From contig NZ_RJUO01000002.1 in assembly GCF_003752365.1 (NCBI RefSeq), positions 372,001 through 436,000 on the forward strand: DNA of 64,000 bases. The letters are read 5' to 3'. The notes beneath the pieces were generated by a model. It was not told the origin of the DNA. It ran no database searches and saw only the letters and a program-made list of their open reading frames with translations. A program made the translations under genes and the position numbers. Shown here in pieces: positions 16,198 to 25,500 of this stretch (position 1 is the stretch's first letter; each line of letters begins with the position of its first letter). Source of the DNA: Frondihabitans sp. PhB188. Lineage in GTDB: Bacteria; Actinomycetota; Actinomycetes; Actinomycetales; Microbacteriaceae.

Positions 16198-16280
16198 GGG
16201 CCCGGGGTTTCCATTGGGGAGACTTTCCCTGGGCGTGAATTCACGCTCAGGGAAAGCGACTCCAGGAGAAACCCCGGCCC
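16198..16280. other. 83-bp multi-helix palindrome (cruciform-like)
   Basis: Three nested helices share one centre at 16239/16240. The core is the perfect palindrome GCGTGAATTCACGC (16233-16246), extended by CTTTCCCTG/CAGGGAAAG with one G.U position. The outer helix is CCGGGGTTTC/GAAACCCCGG (16202-16211 and 16268-16277), with small internal loops between. It lies 33 bp after the yitT-like gene and 64 bp before the phosphoesterase. It could end the upstream transcript, but it is larger and more symmetrical than the other terminators here. Confidence 0.85.
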
Positions 16281-16343
16281 CGTTGCGCCGTCGCTCTGGC
16301 AGCGCGCACGCGGCCTGTCACCGGCCCGCGCTACCGTGAGCGC

Positions 16344-17180
16344 ATGAGCGATACGTTCGACATCCTGCACCTGAGCGACACCCACCTCTTCGCTGGCGAC
16401 GGCCGCCATTACGGCACCGTCGACACCCGCGCGAACCTCGAGCGAGTGCTGGCCCGGGCCTCGGCGATCGAGCGTCTCGACCTCGTGGCGTGCACCGGCG
16501 ATCTGTCTGACGACGGAACCCCCGAGTCGTACCGCACCCTGCGCGATCTCGTCGAGCCGTGGGCCGCTGCGCGGGGCGCCCGCGTCGCCTACGCCATGGG
16601 CAACCACGACCTGCACGACGGGTTCCGCGAGGTCCTCGGCGAGACGACCCCGGTATTCTCGGTCGCACAGACCCGCGTCGTCGTCCTCGACACCGCGGTC
16701 CCCGGCGCCGGCTACGGCCGTCTCGGCGCCGAGCAGCTCGACCTTCTCGCGCAGCAGCTCGCGACGCCCAGCCCCCGCGGCACCGTCGTGCTGCTGCACC
16801 ACCCGCCGATCCCCGCCGCGACGCCCCTCCTCGCCGCTCTCGAGCTGCAGGATCCCGAGGCCTTCGTCGAGGTGATCCGCGGCACCGACGTCCGCGTCGT
16901 CCTCGCCGGCCACTACCATCTGTCGCTCGTCGACGCGGTGGCCGGCATCCCCGTCGTGGTCAGCGGCGGCGTCGCGAACCAGTCCGACCTGTTCGCGCCC
17001 GCCGGCCACGAGGGCGCCGTGCGCGGGGCCGCCGGAACGATCGTGAGGCTCGACGCCGACGGCGGAGTCCGCGTGCTGCCCTTCACGGCCGCCGCGCCCG
17101 ACGACGGCGGGATCGTCTTCGCGCTCGATGCCGACGAGGTGGCGCGGATCGCGGCGGAGGCCGGGCCGCCCGCGGCGTGA
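16344..17180 (+). CDS. Class III metallophosphoesterase (CpdA-like)
   Basis: The 278-residue enzyme has every metal-binding block of the calcineurin-like superfamily in order: LSDTH (Asp12, His14), TGDLSDDG, GNHD, LLHHPP and AGHYH. The order D-x-H / GD / GNHD / H / GHxH is that of class III cyclic nucleotide phosphodiesterases, so a 3',5'-cAMP phosphodiesterase is plausible, but other phosphodiesters are possible. The start is fixed by TACCGT 6 bp before ATG 16344 (leaderless type). The gene is monocistronic, closed by a strong hairpin at 17182-17215. Confidence 0.9.
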   Translation: MSDTFDILHLSDTHLFAGDGRHYGTVDTRANLERVLARASAIERLDLVACTGDLSDDGTPESYRTLRDLVEPWAAARGARVAYAMGNHDLHDGFREVLGETTPVFSVAQTRVVVLDTAVPGAGYGRLGAEQLDLLAQQLATPSPRGTVVLLHHPPIPAATPLLAALELQDPEAFVEVIRGTDVRVVLAGHYHLSLVDAVAGIPVVVSGGVANQSDLFAPAGHEGAVRGAAGTIVRLDADGGVRVLPFTAAAPDDGGIVFALDADEVARIAAEAGPPAA

Positions 17181-17181
17181 C

Positions 17182-17215
17182 GAAGGGCGCAGGAACCGGG
17201 GTTCCTGCGCCCTTC
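17182..17215. terminator. Bidirectional terminator built from two inverted copies of the dispersed 12-mer
   Basis: GAAGGGCGCAGGAACC pairs perfectly with GGTTCCTGCGCCCTTC. It lies between convergent genes ending at 17180 and 17224. Each arm contains GGGCGCAGGAAC, the oligonucleotide found repeatedly elsewhere in this window, so the terminator is an inverted pair of that element. Confidence 0.85.
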
Positions 17216-17223
17216 CGGCCCTG

Positions 17224-18324
17224 CTAGAGCGTCGCGGCCGACGGGTCGAAGTCGACCGGGAGCGGCTCGGGCTTCGTGACGGAGCTGGCGATCGTGACGG
17301 TCGAGCGGGTCTCGGCGGCCTCGGTGATGCCCAGGAGCACGTCGAGCACGTGGCCCGCGATCGCGCCGGTGGCACGCTCGGGGACGCCCGCGCGGATGGA
17401 GCGTGCGAGGTCGACGATTCCGGTGCCGCGGCCCCAGGTCGAGCCCTCGACGGGGATGGTGGTCGGTTCGCCCTTGCCGAAGGCCCACAGGGTGGAGTCG
17501 CCCTCGAAGGTGTTCGGGTCGGGGAGGACGAGAGTGCCCTCGGTGCCGGTGATCTCGACGAAGCCCATGCGCGGCAGCGCCTGCTGGAAGCTCAGCGTCG
17601 TGGCAGCCGACTGGCCGGCCTCGAACGAGAGGAGCGCCGAGTAGTGGGTGGGCACCTCGACCGGGAACTCGGTGCCGGCCTTGGGGCCCGAGCCGATGGT
17701 GCGCGTCTCGTGCGACTTCGACGAGACGGCCTGCGCCGTCGCGACCGAGCCGAACGCGTGGACGAGCGTGGTCACGTAGTACGGGCCCATGTCGAACAGC
17801 GGGCCGGCGCCCTTGGCGAACAGGAACTCCGGGCCGGGGTGCCACGACTCGGGCCCGGGCACCTGGAACAGCGTGGTCGCGGTGAGCGGCTCGCCGATGT
17901 CGCCGCGGGCGATGGCGCGCATCGCGGTCTGGATGCCGCCGCCGAGGACGGTGTCGGGGGCGCACGCGACGCGCAGCCCGGCTGCGGCCGCCGCCTCGAG
18001 AAGACGGGTGCCGCTGGCGGCGTCGAGAGCGAGCGGCTTCTCGCTCCAGACGTTCTTGCCGGCGGCGAGGATGCGCTCGCCGACCTCGGCGTGCGTCGCC
18101 GGAAGGGTCAGGTTGACGACGATCTCGATCTCGTCGATCGCGAGGAGCTCGTCGACGGTGCCGAAGCGCGCGATGCCGTACTTCGAGGCCTGCGCCTCGG
18201 CTGCGGCGAGGTTGATGTCGGCGATGAAGACGACCTCGACGTCTGCGAACTTCGTCAGGTTGTCGAAGTACTGGGTCGAGATGTTGCCGGCTCCGATGAA
18301 GCCGATCTTTACGGAATTGGTCAC
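17224..18324 (-). CDS. Gfo/Idh/MocA-family NAD(P)-dependent oxidoreductase
   Basis: The 366-residue protein has an N-terminal Rossmann fold (KIGFIGAGNIS at residues 6-16), the EKPLALD motif whose Lys is catalytic in this family, and a C-terminal alpha/beta domain used for substrate binding and oligomerisation. Members oxidise or reduce sugars and inositols. It follows the sugar isomerase gene with an ATGA overlap, and both are divergent from a sugar-type MFS gene, which suggests a small uptake and catabolism unit for an unidentified sugar or polyol. Confidence 0.92.
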   Translation of the reverse strand: MTNSVKIGFIGAGNISTQYFDNLTKFADVEVVFIADINLAAAEAQASKYGIARFGTVDELLAIDEIEIVVNLTLPATHAEVGERILAAGKNVWSEKPLALDAASGTRLLEAAAAAGLRVACAPDTVLGGGIQTAMRAIARGDIGEPLTATTLFQVPGPESWHPGPEFLFAKGAGPLFDMGPYYVTTLVHAFGSVATAQAVSSKSHETRTIGSGPKAGTEFPVEVPTHYSALLSFEAGQSAATTLSFQQALPRMGFVEITGTEGTLVLPDPNTFEGDSTLWAFGKGEPTTIPVEGSTWGRGTGIVDLARSIRAGVPERATGAIAGHVLDVLLGITEAAETRSTVTIASSVTKPEPLPVDFDPSAATL

Positions 18325-19076
18325 TTGTCTGCTCCTACAGTGTCGTGCTCGGTGAGCCAGGCGAACGATTCGGCGATGCCTTCGAAGACGTCGCCAGCGT
18401 AGACGTCGAACTCGATGACGCGTCGCGCCTGGGGTGCTGCGGCGAGGATGGCGGGGATCGGCATCTCGCCCTGACCGGCGGGAGCCTGGAGCTCCTTGCC
18501 GCCGGTCCGGGGTCCGTCCTTCACGTGGATCAGCTGGACGCGGTCGCCGAGCCGCGTCAGGAGAGCGGCGGCGTCGACGCCGCCGATCTCCGCCCAGTAG
18601 GTGTCGACCTCGAGGACGACCTCGGGCGCCAGCTGCGAGGCGAACAGCTCGAGAGCGGTCTGACCGTCGAAGGTCTTCTCCAGCTCCCAGTTGTGGTTGT
18701 GATAGCCGAAGCGGAGCCCGTGCGCGGCAGCCGTGGCAGACAGCGAGTTGACGCGCTCGGCGAGGGCCGCGACCGCGTCGGTCGAGGCCCAGCTCGGGTC
18801 GGGTGCGTGCGGGTCGATGACGGTCTCGATGCCGACCTCGACGGCTGCGGCGAAGATCGCGTCGGGGTCGTCGGAGGCGATCACGGCCGCATGGCCGGAC
18901 GGCGCGGCGAGGCCGGCGGACTTCAATGCCGCGGCGAACTCGGTGGGGCGCTCGGCGAAGCCGTAGGGCTCGACATCGGTGAACCCGATGGCCGCGAGAC
19001 GGTCGACTGCCGCCTGCAGATTCTCGGCCACGGCGTCACGGACGCTGTAGAGCTGGACGGAGAGAGGCGTTGTCAT
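18321..19076 (-). CDS. Sugar phosphate isomerase/epimerase (xylose isomerase-like TIM barrel)
   Basis: The 251-residue protein starts LSVQLYSVRDAV, the usual first strand of the IolE/IolI/Hyi-like TIM-barrel group. It has metal-ligand segments FGYHNHNWEL, VVLEVDTYW and QLIHVKDG. Its substrate is unknown; members isomerise or epimerise ketoses, tagatose or 2-keto-myo-inositol. It is the first gene of a two-gene operon with the Gfo/Idh/MocA oxidoreductase (ATGA overlap). Confidence 0.9.
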   Translation of the reverse strand: MTTPLSVQLYSVRDAVAENLQAAVDRLAAIGFTDVEPYGFAERPTEFAAALKSAGLAAPSGHAAVIASDDPDAIFAAAVEVGIETVIDPHAPDPSWASTDAVAALAERVNSLSATAAAHGLRFGYHNHNWELEKTFDGQTALELFASQLAPEVVLEVDTYWAEIGGVDAAALLTRLGDRVQLIHVKDGPRTGGKELQAPAGQGEMPIPAILAAAPQARRVIEFDVYAGDVFEGIAESFAWLTEHDTVGADK

Positions 19077-19108
19077 CAGTGACTCCTGGAAACTCGTGGT
19101 GACTTCTG

Positions 19109-19134
19109 TTGATCTTCGATCAAAAGTCGATCAT
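19109..19134. promoter_or_regulatory. Palindromic operator in the divergent isomerase/MFS control region
   Basis: TTGATCTTCGATCAA (19109-19123) has 6-bp inverted arms around TTC. A further GATCA (19129-19133) follows one turn away within the AT-rich stretch AAAAGTCGATCATTTCA. It lies in the 196-bp gap between the divergent isomerase and transporter genes. No regulator is encoded at this locus, so the binding protein is unknown. Confidence 0.6.
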
Positions 19135-19272
19135 TTCATGGCCGAACTCAGCGTAGCCCGGTGATCAGGCGGCTCACAAGGTCCGCGAAACAGTTGCACA
19201 GGCACCCGCAAACCGACTACTGTCGCGTTGCCGACCTGTGGTTGGTTTTTGTTTGTGACTCAAGGAGGCGTC

Positions 19273-20556
19273 ATGTCGACACCCGAAGCAACGAAGATTC
19301 CGGATCCCCTCACCCAGGCCGTCAGCACCGTGGCCGTGTCGAAGCTCTACCTCTGGGGCCTCGGCCTCGCCCAGTTCGGCATCTTCGTGGCGCTCCTGTC
19401 GCCGGTGTACGTCAGCATGCAGCTCAAGGCGCAGGAACTCGCGCCCACCGAAGCGGCGGCCACCGCCATGATCGCGTCGGTGCTGCCGATCGGGGCCCTC
19501 GGCGCCCTGTTCGCCAACCCGCTCGCCGGCGCGCTGAGCGACCGCACCCGCACCCGCTGGGGCCGTCGTCGTCCGTGGCTGCTCGGCGGCTCGATCGTCT
19601 TCATCGTCGGCCTCGCGGTCGTCGCCTACGCGCAGGGCACCGGCCAGCTGATCGTCGGCTGGCTGATCTGCCAGGTCGCCGCGAACGCCACCTACTCCAC
19701 GCTCACGGCGAGCTTCGCCGACAACGTGCCGCAGTTCCAGCGCGGCCGCGCCTCCAGCATCATCTCGCTCGCGCAGAACGGCGCCGTGCTCTTCGGCACC
19801 TACCTCGCTGTCTTCTTCGCGTTCAACCTGCCGGTGCTGTTCATCGCCCCCGGCTTCCTCGCGCTCGCCCTCGTCATCGTCTACGCCTTCGTCGCCCGCG
19901 ACGAGCTGCCGACCGCGCCGATCAAGAAGTTCACCTTCTTGAACATCATCTCGTCGTTCTGGACGAACCCGATCAAGAACCCCGACTTCGCCTTCGCCTG
20001 GTGGTCGCGCTTCCTTATCATCTTCGCGACCTTCATGTTCACGACCTACCGCCTGTTCTACATGCAGCACCAGATCGGCCTGGGCAAGCAGCAGGCCGTC
20101 GAGGCCGTCGCCTTCGGCGTGCTGCTCTACACGATCGCGCTCATCGCCTCGACCGCCGTCTCGGGCTGGCTCTCGGACAAGCTCGGCCGTCGCAAGATCT
20201 TCGTCGGAGGCTCGACCGCGCTGTTCGCCGTCGGCCTGATCATCCTCGCCCACACCTCGACGCTCGGCGCGTTCTACCTCGCGGAGGTCATCATGGGCTT
20301 CGCGTACGGAATCTACGCCTCGATCGACACCGCGCTCGTCGTCGACGTCCTGCCCAACGCCGACAAGCCCGGCAAGGACCTCGGCGTCATCAACATCGCG
20401 AACGCGCTGCCGCAGTCTCTGGCCCCGGCCTTCGCGGGCCTCCTGCTCGGCATCGGCAGCGCCGCCGGTCAGAATTACACGCTCATGCTCTGGGGAGCGG
20501 GCATCATCGGCATCGTCGGCGCTCTGGCCGTGATCCCGATCAAGCGGGTCCGCTAG
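19273..20556 (+). CDS. MFS transporter, GPH-like sugar:cation symporter
   Basis: The 427-residue protein has about 12 membrane helices. Its loop 2-3 motif (DRTRTRWGRRRPWLLGGS, about residues 90-107) is typical of the glycoside-pentoside-hexuronide group, and a second copy (SDKLGRRKIF) lies in the C-terminal half. It should import a sugar or glycoside by cation symport. The start ATG 19273 follows an excellent AAGGAGG. The divergent isomerase and oxidoreductase genes are likely to handle its substrate. The stop codon overlaps that of the convergent nucleoside hydrolase. Confidence 0.9.
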   Translation: MSTPEATKIPDPLTQAVSTVAVSKLYLWGLGLAQFGIFVALLSPVYVSMQLKAQELAPTEAAATAMIASVLPIGALGALFANPLAGALSDRTRTRWGRRRPWLLGGSIVFIVGLAVVAYAQGTGQLIVGWLICQVAANATYSTLTASFADNVPQFQRGRASSIISLAQNGAVLFGTYLAVFFAFNLPVLFIAPGFLALALVIVYAFVARDELPTAPIKKFTFLNIISSFWTNPIKNPDFAFAWWSRFLIIFATFMFTTYRLFYMQHQIGLGKQQAVEAVAFGVLLYTIALIASTAVSGWLSDKLGRRKIFVGGSTALFAVGLIILAHTSTLGAFYLAEVIMGFAYGIYASIDTALVVDVLPNADKPGKDLGVINIANALPQSLAPAFAGLLLGIGSAAGQNYTLMLWGAGIIGIVGALAVIPIKRVR

Positions 20557-21479
20557 GCCTCGCCCAGCAGCTGCGCCAGCAGCAGCCGCGCACTCTCCGA
20601 AGGGGCACTCGTCACGACGAGCGTCCCTTCGCCGTCGACGGGCGCCGTGCGGCCTCGCTCGGGGCCGTCGCTCTGGTCGACGCGGATGGCGGTCGCTCGC
20701 GTGAGGTCCGGGACCACGTCGCCCGTCGCGATCATCGACGCCAGCGGATCGTGCAGCAGGCACATACGCTCGCCCAGCACCGTCTCGTAGAAGTCGAAGT
20801 AGGTCGTGAGCATCTCGCCGAGCGCTGACGTCATCGGCGTTCCCGCGGCCAGCAGGGCGGCGCGATCCGATTCGTCGAACCGGTGCTGCCGGGTGACATC
20901 GAGCGGCACGAGGGTGATCGGCCAGTCGGCGGCAAAGACGAGCGCGGCGGCCTCGGGGTCGCCGGCGATGTTCGCCTCGGCGAACGGCGTGCGGTTGCCG
21001 GCGCCCCAGACCGCTCCGCCCATGATCGTGAGGCTCTCGATGAGACCGGGGAGCTCCGGCTCCTGATCGAGGGCGAGCGCGAGATTGGTGAGCGGCGCGA
21101 TCGCCACGACGCGGAGCCGGCCGGGGTGCGCCTTGGCGGCCGTGATCAGGAGGTCGGCGGCGCTGCCTTCGACCGTGGTGACGGCAGGGGCCGCGAGATC
21201 GAGCCCGCCGATGCCGTTCGCCCCGTGCACGTGGGGGGCTCCGCCGTCGAAGGGGTGGGCGCGGTGGTCTTCGCCGCCGACGGCGACCGGGATATCGGTG
21301 CGTCCGGCGAGTTCCAGCAGGGCGAGGGTGTTGGCCGCCGCCTGCGCCGCCGTGACGTTTCCACTCGCCGCCCCGATGCCGACCAGGTCGACGTCGTCGC
21401 GCGAGAGCAGGTGCGCCAGGGCGAGGGCGTCGTCGATTCCGGTGTCGCAGTCGAGGAAGACGGGGATGGTTTCGCTCAT
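20553..21479 (-). CDS. Nucleoside hydrolase (IunH/RihB family)
   Basis: The 308-residue enzyme carries the Asp cluster of inosine-uridine preferring nucleoside hydrolases in VFLDCDTGIDDALAL (residues 6-20), which binds Ca2+ and the ribose. It also has IAPLTNLAL, the MGGAVWGAGN segment and a late HDPLA motif. It cleaves the N-glycosidic bond of ribonucleosides. ATG 21479 gives the canonical start. Its TAG shares the tetranucleotide CTAG (20553-20556) with the TAG of the convergent MFS gene. Confidence 0.93.
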   Translation of the reverse strand: MSETIPVFLDCDTGIDDALALAHLLSRDDVDLVGIGAASGNVTAAQAAANTLALLELAGRTDIPVAVGGEDHRAHPFDGGAPHVHGANGIGGLDLAAPAVTTVEGSAADLLITAAKAHPGRLRVVAIAPLTNLALALDQEPELPGLIESLTIMGGAVWGAGNRTPFAEANIAGDPEAAALVFAADWPITLVPLDVTRQHRFDESDRAALLAAGTPMTSALGEMLTTYFDFYETVLGERMCLLHDPLASMIATGDVVPDLTRATAIRVDQSDGPERGRTAPVDGEGTLVVTSAPSESARLLLAQLLGEA

Positions 21480-21525
21480 CCCCCGACGGTAGTGCTTGCG
21501 CTTCACGCGTCGTCGGTCTAACGTG

Positions 21526-21539
21526 CAACCAAATGGTTG
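21526..21539. promoter_or_regulatory. Palindrome overlapping the ArsR-family start codon
   Basis: CAACCAAATGGTTG has 6-bp perfect arms around AA and covers ATG 21533. A regulator binding here would block its own transcription, consistent with autoregulation of ArsR-SRPBCC pairs. Confidence 0.65.
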
Positions 21540-21931
21540 TAGAAAAACTGACACAGGATGAGATCGACCGGATCTTCCACGCACTGGCCGACGCCACCCG
21601 GCGCGACATCGTGCAGCGAGTGATCCGCGCCGAGCAGTCCGTGTCGACCCTCGCCGACCGCTACGAGATGAGCTTCGCGGCGGTCCAAAAGCACGTCGCG
21701 GTCCTCGAGAGGGCCTCTCTCGTGCACAAGGCCCGGCGCGGGCGCGAGCAGATCGTGTCGGGCGACATCGGCACCATCCAGCGAGCGGAGCAGCTCCTGA
21801 GAAGCTACGAGGACATCTGGAAGCAGCGCTTCCGGCGCATGAACGCCCTCCTCGCCGAAGACGGACCAGCCACGGACCTGCCGGCACCCGCATCATCCAC
21901 CGACGCACCATCGAAAGGAACGGACACATGA
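21533..21931 (+). CDS. ArsR-family winged-helix regulator
   Basis: The 132-residue protein has the ArsR/SmtB winged helix (FHALADATRRDIVQRVI, then LADRYEMSFAAVQKHVAVLE). It lacks the metal-binding Cys pair, as in the subgroup paired with AHSA1-type proteins. The C-terminal tail is polar. Its ATG lies inside a perfect 14-bp palindrome and the next gene begins within its stop codon (ATGA), so the pair is probably self-regulated and translationally coupled. The inducing signal is unknown. Confidence 0.88.
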   Translation: MVVEKLTQDEIDRIFHALADATRRDIVQRVIRAEQSVSTLADRYEMSFAAVQKHVAVLERASLVHKARRGREQIVSGDIGTIQRAEQLLRSYEDIWKQRFRRMNALLAEDGPATDLPAPASSTDAPSKGTDT

Positions 21932-22416
21932 CATTCGCCATCGATGCCACTCACGACACCGAGAATCTCACCATGACCGTCGTGGCCCAGCTCGACGCGA
22001 CCCCGGAGCGCGTCTGGCAGCTCTGGGCCGACCCGCGCCAGCTCGAGCGCTGGTGGGGCCCGCCGACGTACCCGGCCACGTTCACCCAGCACGACCTCGT
22101 TGTCGGCTCGACGACGGCGTACCACATGACCTCTCCCGAGGGCGACACGGTGCCCGGGTGGTGGGTCATCACGGCCGTCGACGAGCCGCGCAGCCTCGAG
22201 CTTCGCGACGGCTTCGCCGAGGGCGACGGCACGCCCGACGAGACGATGCCGATCACGAGCATGCGCATGACTCTCGAGCCCGCCGAGGGCGGAACCCGTA
22301 TGACGCTGGTCTCGCACTTCGACTCGCTCGAGGGGATGGAGAAGCTGATCGCCATGGGCATGAAGGAGGGCATGACCCTCGCCATGGGCCAGATCGAGGC
22401 CATCCTCGCGAACTAG
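21928..22416 (+). CDS. SRPBCC (AHSA1-like) domain protein
   Basis: The 162-residue protein has the START/Bet v1-like fold of the Aha1/CalC group: TVVAQLDATPERVWQLWADP, then LERWWGPPTYPATF and a C-terminal helix of the type MKEGMTLAMGQIEAI. Such proteins bind hydrophobic ligands. It is coupled to the ArsR gene by an ATGA overlap. No enzymatic residues can be identified. Confidence 0.88.
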   Translation: MTFAIDATHDTENLTMTVVAQLDATPERVWQLWADPRQLERWWGPPTYPATFTQHDLVVGSTTAYHMTSPEGDTVPGWWVITAVDEPRSLELRDGFAEGDGTPDETMPITSMRMTLEPAEGGTRMTLVSHFDSLEGMEKLIAMGMKEGMTLAMGQIEAILAN

Positions 22417-22508
22417 GCGGGGTCTCGCCGATCGAGCGGGCCGCGGCTCGCTGCGCCGCGCCGTCGACGCATTAGTGTTGCCGGGACGGCGGGCGAAGGA
22501 GCTGCGTG

Positions 22509-25500
22509 ATGAGAGGACCGTTCTGGGCGCGAAGCGTCCGACGACGGCCTGCGGCTTTCCTGTCCCTGTTCGTCCTGTCACTGATCGCCGTCGTGCTCTC
22601 CGCCCTCGCTCCCGTGATGCTCCGCTCTCTCGAGCAGCAGACGCTGGCGGATGCGACCGGCCCTGTCGGCGGGAGCCGGACGACGCTCGTCGCCTCTGCG
22701 GACTCCGGGCCCGGCGATGTCAGTTCCGGCTACGAAGCCGCCGTCGATGCTCTCACCGGCTCTTCTGCCTCCCTGTGGTCTGACCCCGTCACCGTGTCGG
22801 CCGCGACCTCTGCGTCGTCCTGGGAAAAGGCCGCATCTCCGAGCGAGAGCGGCACCCTGCCGACGGTGGGCCTGGTCGGCGGCGGCACGGACTGCGCTGG
22901 CGCGCCCCTCCTCGAGGGCAGGTGCCCGGACGCGGTCGGGGAGGTCGCCGTCAGTCGGGAAGCGGCCCAGGCCGCGAACAGGGACACGAGGGGAAGTCAG
23001 GCTGGCCTGGTGCTGGGGACCAGGCTCTCCCTTTTCATCGTGAACGATCAGGTGCCGGTGACGGTCGTGGGAATCTACGACGACCGACCGCTCAGTGGCC
23101 GTTTCCTGTCGGACCCGGCGTCCTTCTTCGGCGTCGCGGGGGTATCCGACGCGCCCTCGTTCGTCGTCGCGGACGCGCAGTTCGACGCTCAGAAACTCGA
23201 AGCCACCGGCTACGCCCTCCGCGGGCTCCGGCATGTTCTGCGCCTGGACGACGTGCCGCGGGCGCTGCGCGACGTGTCGGCAGCGCACCGGGCGACGCTC
23301 GACGGCATCGCTGCGATCTCCGATACCGACACCGCGAGTCCGCTCCCTCGAATAATCGCGCGACTGGGACCCCAGCACCGGGCTGCGGAGGCGCTCCTGG
23401 CCATCGTCGTCGTCGAGGCCCTCGCTCTGTCGTGGTTCGCCATCGCATTGGCTGTGCAGCGGATCGGGCGAGTCCGCGCCAAGGAGTGGGGCCTCGCGCG
23501 GCTCCGCGGTCTTCCGGTGGGGCGGCGGATCGGCATGATCCTTCTGGAACCGGGCATCGCCCTCGTCGCCGGAGCCGTCGCGGGCTTCGGCCTCGCCGTC
23601 CTCTCGGCCCGAGAGGCCGTCCACCTCGTCATCGGCCCTGGAGCGCCGGTGGAGCCGATACGCCCGCTCGTCCTCGCCGCCGCGGGCCTCGCCCTCCTCG
23701 GTGCGCTCGCGGCCCTGGCTGCTGCGAGCATCCGGTCGGCACGCCTGCCGCTGACCTCCGTCCTCCGCGAGTCGACCGAACCGCGCACCATCAGCCGCAC
23801 AGCGCTGGTCGCGCAGTCGGGGGCCGTGCTCCTGACAGCCGCAGTCGTCTACTCACTGCTCGGGCTGAAGACCATCAGCGGCGTGCAGCTCGCATCGCTG
23901 ACGCCGAGCCTGATAGCGGTGGTCGCCGGCATCCTCGCTGTCCAGATCGCCATAGTCGTGCTCCGGAGGATGTCCCGTCGGTCACCGCGATCCCTCGGCG
24001 GCATCGTGGTCGGTCGTCAACTCGGGCGCACCCCGTCCGTCCTGCTGGCCGCGGTGATGGTGTCGCTCGGGTTGTCAGTCGCGACGTACTCGGCGCAGGT
24101 GGCCGTGGTCGCCGTGCATCTGCAGCAGAACCGGGCTGCCGCATCACTCGGGGCGGACACCGTCCTGACAATCGAGGTGCCTCGCACCGTGTCCCTCCTC
24201 GAGGCCGTCCGCCGCGCAGATCCCTCCGGGCAGGTCGCGATGGCCGCCGAGGTCTCCACGACGGGCAACGGCGTCGGGCGGTTCATCGCGGTCGACACCT
24301 CACGATTCGCGGCTGTCTCCCGCGTTCGTCCGGCCTGGCTCGGGCTCTCGTCCGAGGCCTTCCGAGATCTGCTCGTCCCGAAGGGAACGGCACCTCTCAC
24401 CGCCCACGGGACATCTCTCCGCCTTCGCATCGCCGGCGCGGGCGTCACGGCGCAGAAGACGGATCCGTCGACGCTCCACCTGATCGCCGTCGTCCAGGCC
24501 GCCGACGGCTGGCACACCGTGGTCTTCGGCACCCCGCATAACGGCACTCTCGTGAGTCCGGCGGGCTCGTTCCCCTGCTCCGCAGGCTGCCGGGTCGCGT
24601 GGATCGGCATCGAGAGCGCTCTGGCCGACCCGCTGCCGTTCGGGTACGAACTCACCGTCACCGGCGTCTCCACCGACCGGCAGAACGTCTCCGAGCTCGC
24701 CAGGTGGCTCGTCCCCTCCCAGTGGCGCAATCGCATCGGCGACCGCACCGACAGCCAGCAGCAGGCCTCCGTCCGGATCTCCCAGGGCAGAGACGGGCCG
24801 GCGACGGTGACCGGACTCCGGCTGCAATTCTCCGACTTCGACGGCGGAAACACGGTCAGCGCGATGCCTCGAGACGCCCCGGATCCCCTTCCCGCTCTCC
24901 TCGGCAGCAGAACCCGCGTCCAGGACTACCCGGGCGTCCCCGACGGAGTCCAGGGCGTGGCCCCCGACCTCAGCCCTCGCGTGCTGACAGTCATCGGCCG
25001 GGCCCGAGCCCTTCCACGCCTCTTGGACACCGGCGCCCTGATCGATCTGGAGACGGCCAGCAGGATCTCCGACTCCGGTTCGCGGGTCGGCCACGACGAG
25101 GTGTGGCTGTCTCCCGGTCAGCACCCCGCGGTGCTGACTGCGCTCCGTTCCGAGGGAATCCGTGTCACCGCCGTCACGCACCTCTCTGACGTCGTCACGG
25201 CAGACGTCCGGGAAGCCCACCCGCGGGCAGCCCTCGCGGGCCTCCCGATCGGCGCGGCGGCACTTCTGCTGACGCTCGTAGCGGCGGCGGCCCTCCGCAT
25301 CATCGGAAGCGCCGGCCGACGCTCGGACTGGCAGTCGCTTCTCGACGCCGGCATCTCCCCGCAGAAGCTGAGAGGCCTTCTCCTGCTCGAGGCATTCACT
25401 CCCGTGGCCGGCGGGATCGTCCTCGGCACGGTGAGCGGCCTCGCCGCCTTCGCCCTGACGATCTCGCGGCTGCCGCTCCTCGCCGGAGACGGTGCCACGC

